In this document: positions 19,846 to 30,242 of the stretch, piece after piece
Layout of the letters: every line of letters begins with the position of its first letter
Position numbering within the stretch: the stretch's first letter is position 1
Assembly: GCA_003602575.1 (NCBI GenBank)
Contig: QQRY01000001.1
Location: 100,032 to 164,031, forward strand
Source: Candidatus Poseidoniales archaeon
GTDB taxonomy: Archaea > Thermoplasmatota > Poseidoniia > Poseidoniales > Poseidoniaceae
DNA: 64,000 nucleotides
Direction of reading: 5' to 3'
Notes under the pieces: generated by a model
The model's input: only the letters and a program-made list of their open reading frames with translations
Database searches by the model: none
Told to the model about the DNA's origin: nothing
Position numbers and translations under genes: made by a program

Positions 19846-21930
19846 TTAACCGACTATCTTAATGGTTCTTGAACAACCACTACATGCAATTCTAAGTGGT
19901 CGAATGTCGCTTGTAACTATGTTTACTGTTTTACAAGCCGGGCAGCCTATAGTCGGCAACGATGTTTCAACTTGTGGAGCAATACTAGAATTCTGAAGAC
20001 TTCGACGCGGACTGACTAAACTAGTGATGAACCACAAAGAGACTACAGCAATTGCAGCACCTCCGATAAAGACTGGAGGGTAAGAGAAATAGTAAATTAG
20101 CATTACAAGTGGTATCAAAACTAATTCAAACATCAAAAACCTTCGATGCCTATTACGAGTAATGCGTAAACAGAATAGTAGGCCTAACAAAAATATGACG
20201 CCAGTGAGAGTGATGAGTGTTGTAGGGCCATAGAAAATTGAATCAGTTGGTTGAATGGTGATTGTAAAATCTTCTGATGGACTGATTGAATCACCTTCAA
20301 CCGTAATCTTTTCACCCCAAGGCATTCTTGAGTGCTTGAATATTAGGTCATCGGATTCTAATAATTCTGCTCCTGCAAAAGATGACATTCCTGATGAAGT
20401 TGCTTCTATTTTCAATGAATAGTCTTTCCAAATATTATCAGAACTAGACGATGTAAATGTTCGCATTAAAATGAAATTTGTATCCTTTTCCAATGTTTGA
20501 AGAGTAGAAAACTGAAGTTTCAACGGATGTTCAATGACACTGGTCTCACCCATTAAATCTACTGAAATCGATATTGTATCAAAATCACCTTGGTCTCCAA
20601 TTAGTTCTCCGCTATCAATCTGCATGCCATTGAGATCTGTCATATATGTCCTATATCTGTTAACCATTTCTCTTTGGAATTGTTCCAACTCTACTGATTC
20701 AATATTTTTACTAACTCTTTCCTGGTCTGTAATTGAGCCAGGATTCCAACCCCTTAGTACTGAATCTGGACCAATGTTAACATCTCCAATGTGGTCCATA
20801 CCCCACCTCATCCAGAATGCCATATCACCATCAACTTCTAAAGTGGTTAATCGAGATAATTTCAATTTACCTTTTGAAATTGACAACTCAACATTTTGTT
20901 CGATTGATAGAGGACTTCCAACACCACCTATAGATGTCCTTAATGGCTCATTTGACGGATAAAATGTTCCTGTACCTCCGCCACCATCAAATGTTTCAAC
21001 CAAGAATTCTGATTGACCAGAAAGTAATGGTCCTGAAGATTGTAAAGAAACTCTAATTGAAACTTGGATTGTCTCTTCGCCACCTGATGCACCTTGCCAA
21101 GTCCATGTTATAATGAATGAGTCTCCATTTTGGGTTTGAACTGGATTACCTGAAATCAAGATATTATTCACCCGCAGTTCAATAGAACTCGAATAAGATA
21201 ACGTGTCTAGGCCAAATGGAGAGTCTATTTTCACTGGTAAGTAGACATCACTCCCATCGACTATAGGATCTTCAATAGTCAAGTCTAGCAAAGGAATTTC
21301 TGCAGTAATTTTTGACTCATGATCAGAAGAGCCCCATAAGAATTCTAGCTTTGCCCCACTTTCTGGAACACTAAATACAACTGTTCTTGCAGTCAAGCTT
21401 AACTCGATGTCACTTGATGCTGACAGTGAAGTACTATCTACTGGAATATCAAAACTAAGAACCCCTTCACCTTGTGGTAAAATAGTTGAACCAATATCAG
21501 TAGAAGCAGAAAAGGAAAGTGATCCAATTTTTACAGTTGCAGTGGCGTTAACCTGTGCTCCACCAGCATCGCTAACTTTGTAATGAATTGAAAATGACCA
21601 AGTTGATTCAGGAACATCACCAGGCCATACTTGACTCATACTCCAAGTTCCTATTTGCTCTTCCGAGGTAATAGAATTGGAAATCGAGACTGAAGAGGAG
21701 TCTGTATCCAATTTCTGTGAAAATGGAGTCAAATCTCCACTAGCTCCTTCGACAAGATACAAGTCTACACTGGATGCAGTGTCGCAACAAACCTGAACTG
21801 GTTCTGCAGCAGCAGTATTGGTAAATGTCGTAGAAAATGGCATCAAAGTAGCACAAATCAACACTAAAAGTAAGGTTGTTGCCCGACTAAACATTGCTAC
21901 CACAGAATGCACGGAACATTCATGCCTCAT
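19846..21930 (-). CDS. Secreted membrane protein with a C-terminal zinc ribbon
   Basis: 694 aa. N-terminal signal sequence, long extracellular beta-rich region, two or three TM helices, then IGCPACKTVNIVTSDIRPLRIACSGCSRTIKIVG. Confidence 0.65.
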   Translation of the reverse strand: MRHECSVHSVVAMFSRATTLLLVLICATLMPFSTTFTNTAAAEPVQVCCDTASSVDLYLVEGASGDLTPFSQKLDTDSSSVSISNSITSEEQIGTWSMSQVWPGDVPESTWSFSIHYKVSDAGGAQVNATATVKIGSLSFSASTDIGSTILPQGEGVLSFDIPVDSTSLSASSDIELSLTARTVVFSVPESGAKLEFLWGSSDHESKITAEIPLLDLTIEDPIVDGSDVYLPVKIDSPFGLDTLSYSSSIELRVNNILISGNPVQTQNGDSFIITWTWQGASGGEETIQVSIRVSLQSSGPLLSGQSEFLVETFDGGGGTGTFYPSNEPLRTSIGGVGSPLSIEQNVELSISKGKLKLSRLTTLEVDGDMAFWMRWGMDHIGDVNIGPDSVLRGWNPGSITDQERVSKNIESVELEQFQREMVNRYRTYMTDLNGMQIDSGELIGDQGDFDTISISVDLMGETSVIEHPLKLQFSTLQTLEKDTNFILMRTFTSSSSDNIWKDYSLKIEATSSGMSSFAGAELLESDDLIFKHSRMPWGEKITVEGDSISPSEDFTITIQPTDSIFYGPTTLITLTGVIFLLGLLFCLRITRNRHRRFLMFELVLIPLVMLIYYFSYPPVFIGGAAIAVVSLWFITSLVSPRRSLQNSSIAPQVETSLPTIGCPACKTVNIVTSDIRPLRIACSGCSRTIKIVG

Positions 21931-21991
21931 AACTTACACTACTATAAGTTAAAAAAAAGTTAGAAAAATATACTCTATAACAATTTCCAAA

Positions 21992-22363
21992 TCACAGCGC
22001 TTTTTCCAATAGAGCCCCTAATTCTTTTTCAAATAGAGACACTATGGCTTCTCCAACTTCACCTTGTAAATCATCTGGAAGAAGCCTCAATCCCAAACGG
22101 GTTGCAGCCCTTGTTGCTTTGAGTTCAGCGTAAATTGTTCGTGCCTTGGTATGGAAATAGTAAGCGACTGCTTCTTTGATTTCTTGCTTCAATTCTGGAT
22201 CTTGGTCTACTTTAGAACGGATGTGAGACTTTAGTTCATCTTTCACAAGGTCTCGGAATGCATCAATTACCAAATCTTCAGTAGACATCAAATCTTGAAC
22301 TTGATCACGGATACTTCCAGTCAGTAGTCTCTCAATAGCCATGACAAGCCGAGTAGGCGACAT
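21992..22363 (-). CDS. Conserved-looking hypothetical helical protein (123 aa)
   Basis: Intact ORF in the S15-side gene string, rich in charged helical sequence. No family recognised. Confidence 0.55.
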   Translation of the reverse strand: MSPTRLVMAIERLLTGSIRDQVQDLMSTEDLVIDAFRDLVKDELKSHIRSKVDQDPELKQEIKEAVAYYFHTKARTIYAELKATRAATRLGLRLLPDDLQGEVGEAIVSLFEKELGALLEKAL

Positions 22364-22382
22364 GGTTTGAAGTCATCGTATA

Positions 22383-23318
22383 CTAAATACCAAGTTTTCC
22401 TTGAGAAATCAAGCCTCTCAAAATAGCGCTTGAATGTGCTTTGGTCTGCTCTTCCTCTGTCGGCCAACCAATCTTTGTCAAGTGAATTTGACTGTATATA
22501 TCCTGATTTTCGCCTCTAATCATCAAACGGTGCCATAGCAATTCCTCCAATCGAGGGGTAGAAATCACCTTGTCAACTAATGATGGAAGAGCTAATTCAC
22601 TTATTGCTTGACTCCTTGATTCAAAATTCATTTTATCCCAACGCTTTCTCAACCTTTTGAGCATAGTTTGAGAAATGTTTGGAATCATCCCTTCTGCAGA
22701 TTCTGGTACTTCTGGTAAAGGAACTACACTGACTGAACCTTCATCTCGAAGTATGTCTCTAATGGAGGAATGAATTGGATCGAATGTATTATCCAGTGAA
22801 TCTCTCATCCATTGACCACTTATTGAAAATGGTCGTAACCGTCTTACTCTCGCCCCATTCGGTGCAATTTTAGCAGCTATTGCTGCACACTGAGATACAA
22901 CATCCAATGCCCCCATTCTTTCGTTTTTCTTGGCCCCCATTCTAACACTAACTGACAATGGCAAAATCATAACATAATCTTCAACTTTCAAATCTGAACA
23001 GTTCCATGTCTCTTCAAATGGATTGATAGAAATAGTAAGGCCGTCTTTTTTGACATCTAATTCTTGCTTTTCACCATGTGGGGTATGTTGCCTAGATTTC
23101 AGCAGTCTTCTACTATATCTGATATCAGAATCAATACATGCAGATTCAAGATGTGATATCGCTAAAATGCCCTCTAAGTCACATGGAGCGTTTAGATAAA
23201 CCATCGATGATGATTTAATCAAATCACATATCGATTGAAGATAGGGTTTAGCATCTTCAAAAGGCGCTGACTCAAGTAAATCATTCATTGGGCTCAACTG
23301 TACCACAATCGCCCTCAT
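22383..23318 (-). CDS. Putative divergent/inactivated DHH (RecJ/GAN/Cdc45-like) protein
   Basis: 311 aa, immediately downstream of S15, where many archaea encode a RecJ-like DHH protein. SSMVYLNAPCDLEGILAISHLESACIDSDIRYSRR resembles DHH motif I (hhxxDxDGhxAhxhh) with partial loss of the acidic residues. Confidence 0.45.
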   Translation of the reverse strand: MRAIVVQLSPMNDLLESAPFEDAKPYLQSICDLIKSSSMVYLNAPCDLEGILAISHLESACIDSDIRYSRRLLKSRQHTPHGEKQELDVKKDGLTISINPFEETWNCSDLKVEDYVMILPLSVSVRMGAKKNERMGALDVVSQCAAIAAKIAPNGARVRRLRPFSISGQWMRDSLDNTFDPIHSSIRDILRDEGSVSVVPLPEVPESAEGMIPNISQTMLKRLRKRWDKMNFESRSQAISELALPSLVDKVISTPRLEELLWHRLMIRGENQDIYSQIHLTKIGWPTEEEQTKAHSSAILRGLISQGKLGI

Positions 23319-23357
23319 TCATCAACCTCTCCCAAAAGGAAGAGAACGAATTGATAA

Positions 23358-23816
23358 TCACTCGACCATTAGTCTTAGTTCATCACGCTTATATCGCCAG
23401 TCTGAAGGAAGTTTACCCTCTGACTTGTAATAATTTGATAAGCGTCGGATTTTAGATTCTGTAATTTCTAGTGAACGCTTGTTGTGAAGATCCTTGTGGT
23501 TTCCGCTACCTAAATGATTGATAATAGCAACTGCTTGCCTCATGAGGTTCATCATATCTTCAGGATAAGTTCCGCCAATATCGTTCTCGGCAAGTATTGC
23601 TCCGATTCTCTTCCCGACTACTAATCTAGCATCAGGAACTGAATGTTGGTCTCTAAGAATTATTCCAATTTCTGATGTGGAATGACCTGCTTTACCTAAT
23701 TCGACTATTAGAGAAGTGACCTCTTTTACATCTGTATTGGACCACTCAGGAGCTTCTGAGACAAATGGCTTAGTTGAGCCACTCTTTCCCTTTCTCGATT
23801 TGTACATACGTGCCAT
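23358..23816 (-). CDS. rps15: 30S ribosomal protein S15 (uS15)
   Basis: MARMYKSRKGKSGSTKPF...PEWSNTDVKEVTSLIVELGKAGHSTSEIGIILRDQHSVPDARLVVGKRI...NYYKSEGKLPSDWRYKRDE. Start placed at MARMY. Confidence 0.97.
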   Translation of the reverse strand: MARMYKSRKGKSGSTKPFVSEAPEWSNTDVKEVTSLIVELGKAGHSTSEIGIILRDQHSVPDARLVVGKRIGAILAENDIGGTYPEDMMNLMRQAVAIINHLGSGNHKDLHNKRSLEITESKIRRLSNYYKSEGKLPSDWRYKRDELRLMVE

Positions 23817-23909
23817 AATAACCACTCAAAGCAAGTTGGCGACTTGCCCCCCCTTCTTAATCACTCCGCATGGACGATGATTAGATTTATTGAATATAAT
23901 AGGGTATTT

Positions 23910-25685
23910 TCATAGCCTTTGATGAGATTTTGCTAGACGACCACCAGTTGTTGGCCATTCCCAAGCAGGCGCCACTGCTCTTGCTAAACCTACAGGTAAT
24001 CCATCTTGATAGACAAGAATGTCATTACCTGACTTGATATCTGAATCAAAACTATCAATGTTAGAATAAAAAATATCGCCCTTCCACTTTATACCTGATT
24101 TAAGTTCCATTTTTGAAAGAGATTTATTTTTATGAAGTACAGGAATTGCCGCCTTAGAAAAAGAGAATCCCCGCCTGTCAATAGACCACAGAGCGATTTG
24201 TGTGTTGTCTTTTTCCAATCTCCAAAAAGGTGGTTTACCTCTAATAGATACTCCTTCAAGCCAAAAATCATTTTTCATTTGCTTTCTAGAGACACTTGCA
24301 AATGTGTCCATTAAGGCACGATTGTTCCTCCTATTGGGCACTTCAAATCGTTCTAGAGCGTCCTTAACTACGCTTGATAAATGTTCTAGAGCGTCATGTT
24401 GGCCTGCTGACATTCCATTTCTAGTTTCAATGAGTTCAACATCACCAGTTGATAGTTTCATACTTGAATGATTTATCACAATCTGGTAGTTGTGACGTTC
24501 AAGTAATGCAAGAAGTGTATTTTGAGTTCTAAGTAATTCATCACTGGTCCAATCTCCAGTGACAGGAATATCATAATGAGATGCAGGCCAAACTTCCTCT
24601 AAATCTCTAGGTACTAAACCTAATGGAGAAGTTACCATAACCTCATGACATGAATTATTGTTAATTGCTCTAATAAAACGACCATGAGATTTAGAGAAAC
24701 GGTATGGTTTACGAGCTGAGCATGGCAATAAAATCAAAACTTTATCCAATCCCTTAGGAGCTTGGTAACTATTTGAAATAAATTCACACCATTCTCCGAC
24801 TACGGGATCACTTAAACTCGAATGACTACTACAATCAAGTTGCTTTTCCTTATCCACATGACTGGATAATAGTCCATCCTGACCTGTGCACAACTTGTCA
24901 TGAATTCTAAGATGTTCAACTAATTTAGGGCTGTTCAATGATTGCTTATCGACAAGGGAACGCAGATTACCACTTGATAAATGTGATTTTATTGATGCCA
25001 ATGATTGCCTCCATTGCTCTATTTGAACATCCATATCTGATGACTCATTCATCGAATCAACTGGCATCCTAGGGCCATTTACAGAAAGTATTGCTCCTGA
25101 TGAACTACATATTCTAGAGCGCGATAAGTCAAAAATATCTACTCCGAACCAACACAATACAGCAGCATTATCCGGCCCTCCAATGCCAGGAGTCCAAAGA
25201 AGTGAGCCTGGAAATCGATGCTTGAGTACATGAATTGCTTTGATTAGTTTTTCAGGTTGAGCAGCAAGTTGAGCAGCATCGACAAGAACAACAATACCTG
25301 GCTGTAAATCTGGGTTCACAAGTTCTTCATCGTGAGATAGTCTTTGCCAAGATACTGGGAGAAGCGGACCTATGCCTGCAGGCTCACCTGCATCCGCTTC
25401 TTCCAAAGAAGGCGGCAATACATGCCCTATCGAAGTCTGCCAATTAGGGGCTTTTTTAGAAAAGTCGGGAGGTGAGAGATTTAATTTTGATTCAATACTG
25501 ATTGTTGCAGGTATTTTATTGTCGGTGAATGATTTGAATGGAGCGAGATAATCATCCAGTTCTGGGTCACCTCGCAATTGAATCAAAATTGGAGTTTTGA
25601 CCTTTGGATTACTTCTGTCTCCCAAACTCCATGAACGAGCGTAGCGGTCTCGAGAAAAAACAACTCGTCCTAACTCCTGCGCCAT
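23910..25685 (-). CDS. arcS: Archaeosine synthase ArcS-like (TGT-related, PUA C-terminal)
   Basis: 591 aa. LPCSARKPYRFSKSHGRFIRAI...HEVMVTSPLGLVPRDLEEVWPASHYDIPVTGDWTSDE is the ArcS core; GNDILVYQDGLPVGLARAVAPAWEW is a PUA-like end. Confidence 0.85.
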   Translation of the reverse strand: MAQELGRVVFSRDRYARSWSLGDRSNPKVKTPILIQLRGDPELDDYLAPFKSFTDNKIPATISIESKLNLSPPDFSKKAPNWQTSIGHVLPPSLEEADAGEPAGIGPLLPVSWQRLSHDEELVNPDLQPGIVVLVDAAQLAAQPEKLIKAIHVLKHRFPGSLLWTPGIGGPDNAAVLCWFGVDIFDLSRSRICSSSGAILSVNGPRMPVDSMNESSDMDVQIEQWRQSLASIKSHLSSGNLRSLVDKQSLNSPKLVEHLRIHDKLCTGQDGLLSSHVDKEKQLDCSSHSSLSDPVVGEWCEFISNSYQAPKGLDKVLILLPCSARKPYRFSKSHGRFIRAINNNSCHEVMVTSPLGLVPRDLEEVWPASHYDIPVTGDWTSDELLRTQNTLLALLERHNYQIVINHSSMKLSTGDVELIETRNGMSAGQHDALEHLSSVVKDALERFEVPNRRNNRALMDTFASVSRKQMKNDFWLEGVSIRGKPPFWRLEKDNTQIALWSIDRRGFSFSKAAIPVLHKNKSLSKMELKSGIKWKGDIFYSNIDSFDSDIKSGNDILVYQDGLPVGLARAVAPAWEWPTTGGRLAKSHQRL

Positions 25686-25776
25686 ACATAATCCTACAAC
25701 CTCATATTATTGAAGGGTTTGAAGTTTTGAATGCCTAAGTTGAAACATTAAGTGCCCTAGGAGTGCTCAACGAGGT

Positions 25777-27990
25777 TTGTCCATGAGTTATAGGTTCAAG
25801 TCCATATCTATGCTGATTTTAGTGATTTTTTCGCTGATGGTAATCGAAGTATCAGGACAAACAAATGAGCCAGAGGTTATTGTTAATGATGGTCGTGTGA
25901 CAGGAGTTAATGTCCAGGCGGGTCAAACTTATTCTGAAAGTTGGAACATTAAAGAAAATGACTGGTATAGCATTAATATGGATTGCCAAGATTGCACTGC
26001 AACACTAAGTTTAGAGGGTGATTTAGTTGGCAGTTCAACTAGTTCTATCAATGGTATGGCGAGTTCTGATGGTATAATGGATTTGAGTATTGAAAGTTCA
26101 ATTAATGAAGTGATTGATTTATCTATAATTCATCATACAAATGACAATTATCAATCCATACGTCCTTCTCCCTTGGAAGTAGTACCAACAATTACTGGTG
26201 AAATATGCGCAAAGACTTCGGATTGCCTAGACCATTCTAGAGGAGATCTTGCATCGATTCCGAATGGAGAATTTACCAACTCATCATTTATCACAGGAGT
26301 TATTGATAGTGGACAATCTGAATACTTTGTAATCAATGTTTCAAAGGGCGATACTTTAGAGTTATCATTAGTCCATTCGAGTTCGGATTTATTTGTAGAG
26401 GTATATTTCCAAAATCAGTCAGAGGAAGAACTACTAATTGACAATATTAGTTCTCCAAGCCAATTAACTACAAATCATAAATTGGGTCCAAATTATTGGA
26501 ATTTTGATGATGATGGGAGAGCAGTGGTCAAAGTTGAATCACAATCGACAAACACTGTATGGGCACTACAACAAAATCTTTTCAAAATACAAGAATTAGA
26601 ATTATTACCAGCTAATATGGAATCCAAAGTATATGGACATAATTTCAAAAATGTACTAATCGATGTTTCATCTTCCGAAAGATTATCTCTAAACTCACCC
26701 TACTCAGGCGTTGAGGTTTCATCTTTCCAATTGATGAGTGGACAATGGGTTGAATCCGGTTCTTTCACATTACAACAAGATATAATTTCAAATCTATATG
26801 TTTACCCAAATGTTAGTGCCATGCGAATTGAAATGTCAGCACAAGTATTCCTAGTGGAAATTTCGGTTGAAGACTTCTCCGACCTAGGACAAGGATTGGA
26901 AGCACCATCTCTAGCGCCGATATATCTGGAAACCGATAATTCATCATGGCCAACTTTAGACTTAGAAAAAAGTATTCATAATGGGCAATTTACTCTACCG
27001 ATATTTGACCACTCTGATGTTTATAAAATCGAGATTACTGGCTGGGAAGACTCTATTCATTTTGTTAAATTCACTGTTGAAGGCGACATAGAAGATTGTG
27101 AAGTGGAATTGATTGAAAAGAACCAAGAAACATGGGAAAATAAAGAAACTAAAGTAAGAACAATCGCATCAGGCGACATACAAGTGGCTCTAGAATTAGA
27201 TAGGGGTACCCACTTCCTAAGGATTAGTATAATCAATTCCTCTGTATACAATAATACATGGGGAGAAAATATTGATTCAAAACAATATACGATTACTAGT
27301 CAATATGAATTAGTTGATGAAGGTGAAGAACCATGGTTCCCACCGGACGAGAATGCTGAAAAATGGGGCTCAATAGCTCGATGGTTCATGGGAGGGTTGT
27401 TTTTAATTCCTGGAATTATAGTATTGGTATTGTACAAGAAAAATCTCAATTTTGCAAATTCTCTTTCTAATAAAAAGAAGCGTTTGGAGTGGCTCAAGTC
27501 AAGACTAGATGAAGGTATAGCTACGCCTAAACAAAGTCGAAAATTTTTGAAACGAGCTCTTGACTCAATCTCAACATTAGAATGGAACTCTGCCTGTGAA
27601 ATATGGGGCGAATATGATATTGAACATAGGACTGACGGATTGGCAATGGTTGCGTGGAAATTAGATGAAAGATTATCAAAAGACAGTGCATCATGGCCAA
27701 TAATTATCGGACTAAATATCATTCAAGGAAACTGGGAGATGGCTGCACTTAGACTTGATGCACCAGAAGGTGAACCATGGAACATAACTAGCGTTCACCC
27801 TCGCTTCCTTTCCAAAGGTGAAGAAGTATTCCTTGACTCAATGGTAGAAGGAAATATTGTATTTATCACTGTAGAAATAGAAGGTAGTTCAAAGTGTGTT
27901 GATGTTGAACTAAATGGCCGATTAGATGGTGAGCCGTTCGCTGCAAGAATACCAACTACTCTGTGGAGAAACTCTGATTCTGAAGAGTGA
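25777..27990 (+). CDS. Secreted single-pass membrane protein with a PPC-like extracellular region and a large cytoplasmic domain
   Basis: 737 aa. Signal peptide; YFVINVSKGDTLELSLVHSSSDLFVEVYF (pre-peptidase C-terminal-like); TM IARWFMGGLFLIPGIIVLVLYKKN; about 190 aa cytoplasmic end. Confidence 0.65.
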   Translation: MSMSYRFKSISMLILVIFSLMVIEVSGQTNEPEVIVNDGRVTGVNVQAGQTYSESWNIKENDWYSINMDCQDCTATLSLEGDLVGSSTSSINGMASSDGIMDLSIESSINEVIDLSIIHHTNDNYQSIRPSPLEVVPTITGEICAKTSDCLDHSRGDLASIPNGEFTNSSFITGVIDSGQSEYFVINVSKGDTLELSLVHSSSDLFVEVYFQNQSEEELLIDNISSPSQLTTNHKLGPNYWNFDDDGRAVVKVESQSTNTVWALQQNLFKIQELELLPANMESKVYGHNFKNVLIDVSSSERLSLNSPYSGVEVSSFQLMSGQWVESGSFTLQQDIISNLYVYPNVSAMRIEMSAQVFLVEISVEDFSDLGQGLEAPSLAPIYLETDNSSWPTLDLEKSIHNGQFTLPIFDHSDVYKIEITGWEDSIHFVKFTVEGDIEDCEVELIEKNQETWENKETKVRTIASGDIQVALELDRGTHFLRISIINSSVYNNTWGENIDSKQYTITSQYELVDEGEEPWFPPDENAEKWGSIARWFMGGLFLIPGIIVLVLYKKNLNFANSLSNKKKRLEWLKSRLDEGIATPKQSRKFLKRALDSISTLEWNSACEIWGEYDIEHRTDGLAMVAWKLDERLSKDSASWPIIIGLNIIQGNWEMAALRLDAPEGEPWNITSVHPRFLSKGEEVFLDSMVEGNIVFITVEIEGSSKCVDVELNGRLDGEPFAARIPTTLWRNSDSEE

Positions 27991-27994
27991 ACAA

Positions 27995-29131
27995 CTAATT
28001 TCGACGTTGTTCAGCATCTTCTTCAACACGTGAGATAATATCATCAGGAGCCAAATCACTTCTTAGAACATCCAATGACTTCTTTACATTCTTACTAATT
28101 TTCTTTGGCATATGTAATTTGACCAACACCACAACATCGCCTCTTCCAGAACCTCTTGTTCTAGGTAAACCTCTCTTTCTTATTTCCAATGTCTCTCCAG
28201 AATTAGTCTGGGCTGGAACTTTGATGACTAAATCTTCACCATCGATGTGCGGTAAAGTTACTTGAGTTCCCAAAATCAAATCAGAATAACCTAACGGTAG
28301 AGACATTATCAGATCAGCATTTGACCGTTCAAACCATGGATGTTGTTCAATTTCTAGTTCTATGAATAAATCTCCATTTTCGCCGTTAGCATTTGCAGGA
28401 GGTTCTCCTTTTCCTCGCATTCTCAATCTAGTTCCATCTTCGGCCCCCAATGGAATATTGAAACGTAGTTTCGTTTCTTCTTGATTACGACCACTGCCGC
28501 TACAAGTCTTACACTTCGATTTTATTGTTCGACCACTCCCTCCACAAGAGGAACATTCTCTCACAACATCTTGAACGAAAGGTCCTATTTGTTGCCTTGC
28601 TCTTACCCTTCCTTGACCTCCACACTCGGAGCAAGTTTGAGTCTCTCCATTTTCTCCACCTGTGCCATTACAATCGACACATCTTACCGGGAGTTCAATC
28701 ACTAGTTCTTCTGAAGTTCCATTCAAAACTGATTCAATGTTTATACTATGCCTGATTAGAATATCACTACCACGCCTAGGCGATGAACGTCTAGAACCTC
28801 CACCAAAGAAACTGGAAAAGAAATCTCCTCCTAGAATATCTTCAAGATTAATATTGAAGCCACCACCGCCAAAACCTCCAAACGGTGAACCTGATGGGCC
28901 ATCGTGACCAAATCGATCATACATTTGTCGCTTTTCAGTATCTGAAAGAACTGCATATGCTTCTTGTATTTCCTTGAACTTATCTTCTGCATCATCTTCT
29001 GTGCTTCTATCAGGATGGTATTTCCTAGCAAGGCTTCTAAATGCATTTTTCAAATCTTTTTCTGTCGCATCTTTGGTAACCCCTAGCACTTCATAGTAGT
29101 CCCGTTTCTGCGACATGATTCCACCGAGCAA
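27995..29131 (-). CDS. dnaJ: Molecular chaperone DnaJ (type I)
   Basis: J domain with YHPDRS; four CxxCxGxG zinc motifs (CVDCNGTG, CSECGGQG, CSSCGGSG, CKTCSGSG); C-terminal DnaJ domain. Likely start MSQKRDYYEVLGV. Confidence 0.97.
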   Translation of the reverse strand: MLGGIMSQKRDYYEVLGVTKDATEKDLKNAFRSLARKYHPDRSTEDDAEDKFKEIQEAYAVLSDTEKRQMYDRFGHDGPSGSPFGGFGGGGFNINLEDILGGDFFSSFFGGGSRRSSPRRGSDILIRHSINIESVLNGTSEELVIELPVRCVDCNGTGGENGETQTCSECGGQGRVRARQQIGPFVQDVVRECSSCGGSGRTIKSKCKTCSGSGRNQEETKLRFNIPLGAEDGTRLRMRGKGEPPANANGENGDLFIELEIEQHPWFERSNADLIMSLPLGYSDLILGTQVTLPHIDGEDLVIKVPAQTNSGETLEIRKRGLPRTRGSGRGDVVVLVKLHMPKKISKNVKKSLDVLRSDLAPDDIISRVEEDAEQRRN

Positions 29132-29182
29132 ACCATCGGTAAACTCAATGCCCTTTGAACATCACGGATATTGAGGGATAAA

Positions 29183-30208
29183 TCAAGGTAAAATATCAAG
29201 TCCACAATTTAGACAAAAACGCTCGTTTGGTGGAGTTACAAACCCGCAACCTCTACATGTTTTCTGTCTATTAATAGGTGTTGAGGTTTGCTGAATTGGG
29301 AGACTTTGGTTATTTGGCATCATAGCCATTGATTCAATACTCTGAGAATTGGTTGCTTGTATTTCTTTATCCCACGAGTAAGCATCTTTGTCCATGGAGT
29401 ATCTAACTGGCTCCTCATTAGAAGAGGGATTATAATCCATATTTGTTCTTCCATCGAGTGAAACTTCTTTTTCACCTTCATCAGTCATAGAAGTAGCTTT
29501 CAATGTAGAATCAACATCTCGCCTAGTAGTTTGTAGTGGAGAATTAGGTCTCGAAACTGAAACAGGAGATGCCTTAGACGCAGCCTTTAGAGCATCGATT
29601 CTTCTCTCTTCGCGTTCTTGACTAATACTTTTATTTCCAAAAAGGCCACCAATCCAATCTAAGAAATTATCCATAGGACTTGACTTTCTTGTTGAACCAA
29701 TGGTAGAATCAATCGTTTGATCGTCAAATGTTGACTCACCAGAAACTCTTCTTGTAGCCTCAACTACATGACTGGCCTCATTTAGAAATTGAACCTCGAC
29801 TTTTTCGTCTTCTCCAACTACCATCTCGGGAGATTCTGTATTGATATCCCCAATATTTTGCTGGAGCTTTGCCCTACCTTCCTCGGATAATTCTGAATCA
29901 ACCTGGACATTTGTTTGCCAAACTCCATCTTCCTCGGCTTGGTAAACTTTCTTCATTTTCTTCATAACTTTGCTACGTCTATACTCATAGTCTTTGACAA
30001 GAAATGACTTACGATAAATGAAAAACCCTATCACTGCCCCTACTGCATAATAAGGAATCATAAGCAATGGTTCGATCTTGAAAACCTCTCTAAGAGGAGT
30101 GACAAAAACATGAATGAATATCAATAAAACAAGAGGCAGGAAAGCGACGCTTCGGGTACTAAGAGAGTCGTTAGCCATCGTATTCACCCTGCCACTTGTA
30201 TATATCAC
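29183..30208 (-). CDS. Membrane protein with a C-terminal zinc ribbon
   Basis: 341 aa. Two N-terminal TM segments (VAFLPLVLLIFIHVFVTPL, MIPYYAVGAVIGFFIY) and C-terminal TCRGCGFVTPPNERFCLNCGLDIL. Confidence 0.65.
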   Translation of the reverse strand: MIYTSGRVNTMANDSLSTRSVAFLPLVLLIFIHVFVTPLREVFKIEPLLMIPYYAVGAVIGFFIYRKSFLVKDYEYRRSKVMKKMKKVYQAEEDGVWQTNVQVDSELSEEGRAKLQQNIGDINTESPEMVVGEDEKVEVQFLNEASHVVEATRRVSGESTFDDQTIDSTIGSTRKSSPMDNFLDWIGGLFGNKSISQEREERRIDALKAASKASPVSVSRPNSPLQTTRRDVDSTLKATSMTDEGEKEVSLDGRTNMDYNPSSNEEPVRYSMDKDAYSWDKEIQATNSQSIESMAMMPNNQSLPIQQTSTPINRQKTCRGCGFVTPPNERFCLNCGLDILP

Positions 30209-30242
30209 TCAAGTATGTTCCCACCTAATGTGTTGTAATATA

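Noticed and set aside
20534-20962. 142-aa plus-strand ORF antisense to the 19846-21930 gene
   Set aside because: No recognisable domain, and fully contained opposite a much longer ORF with signal peptide, TM and zinc ribbon.
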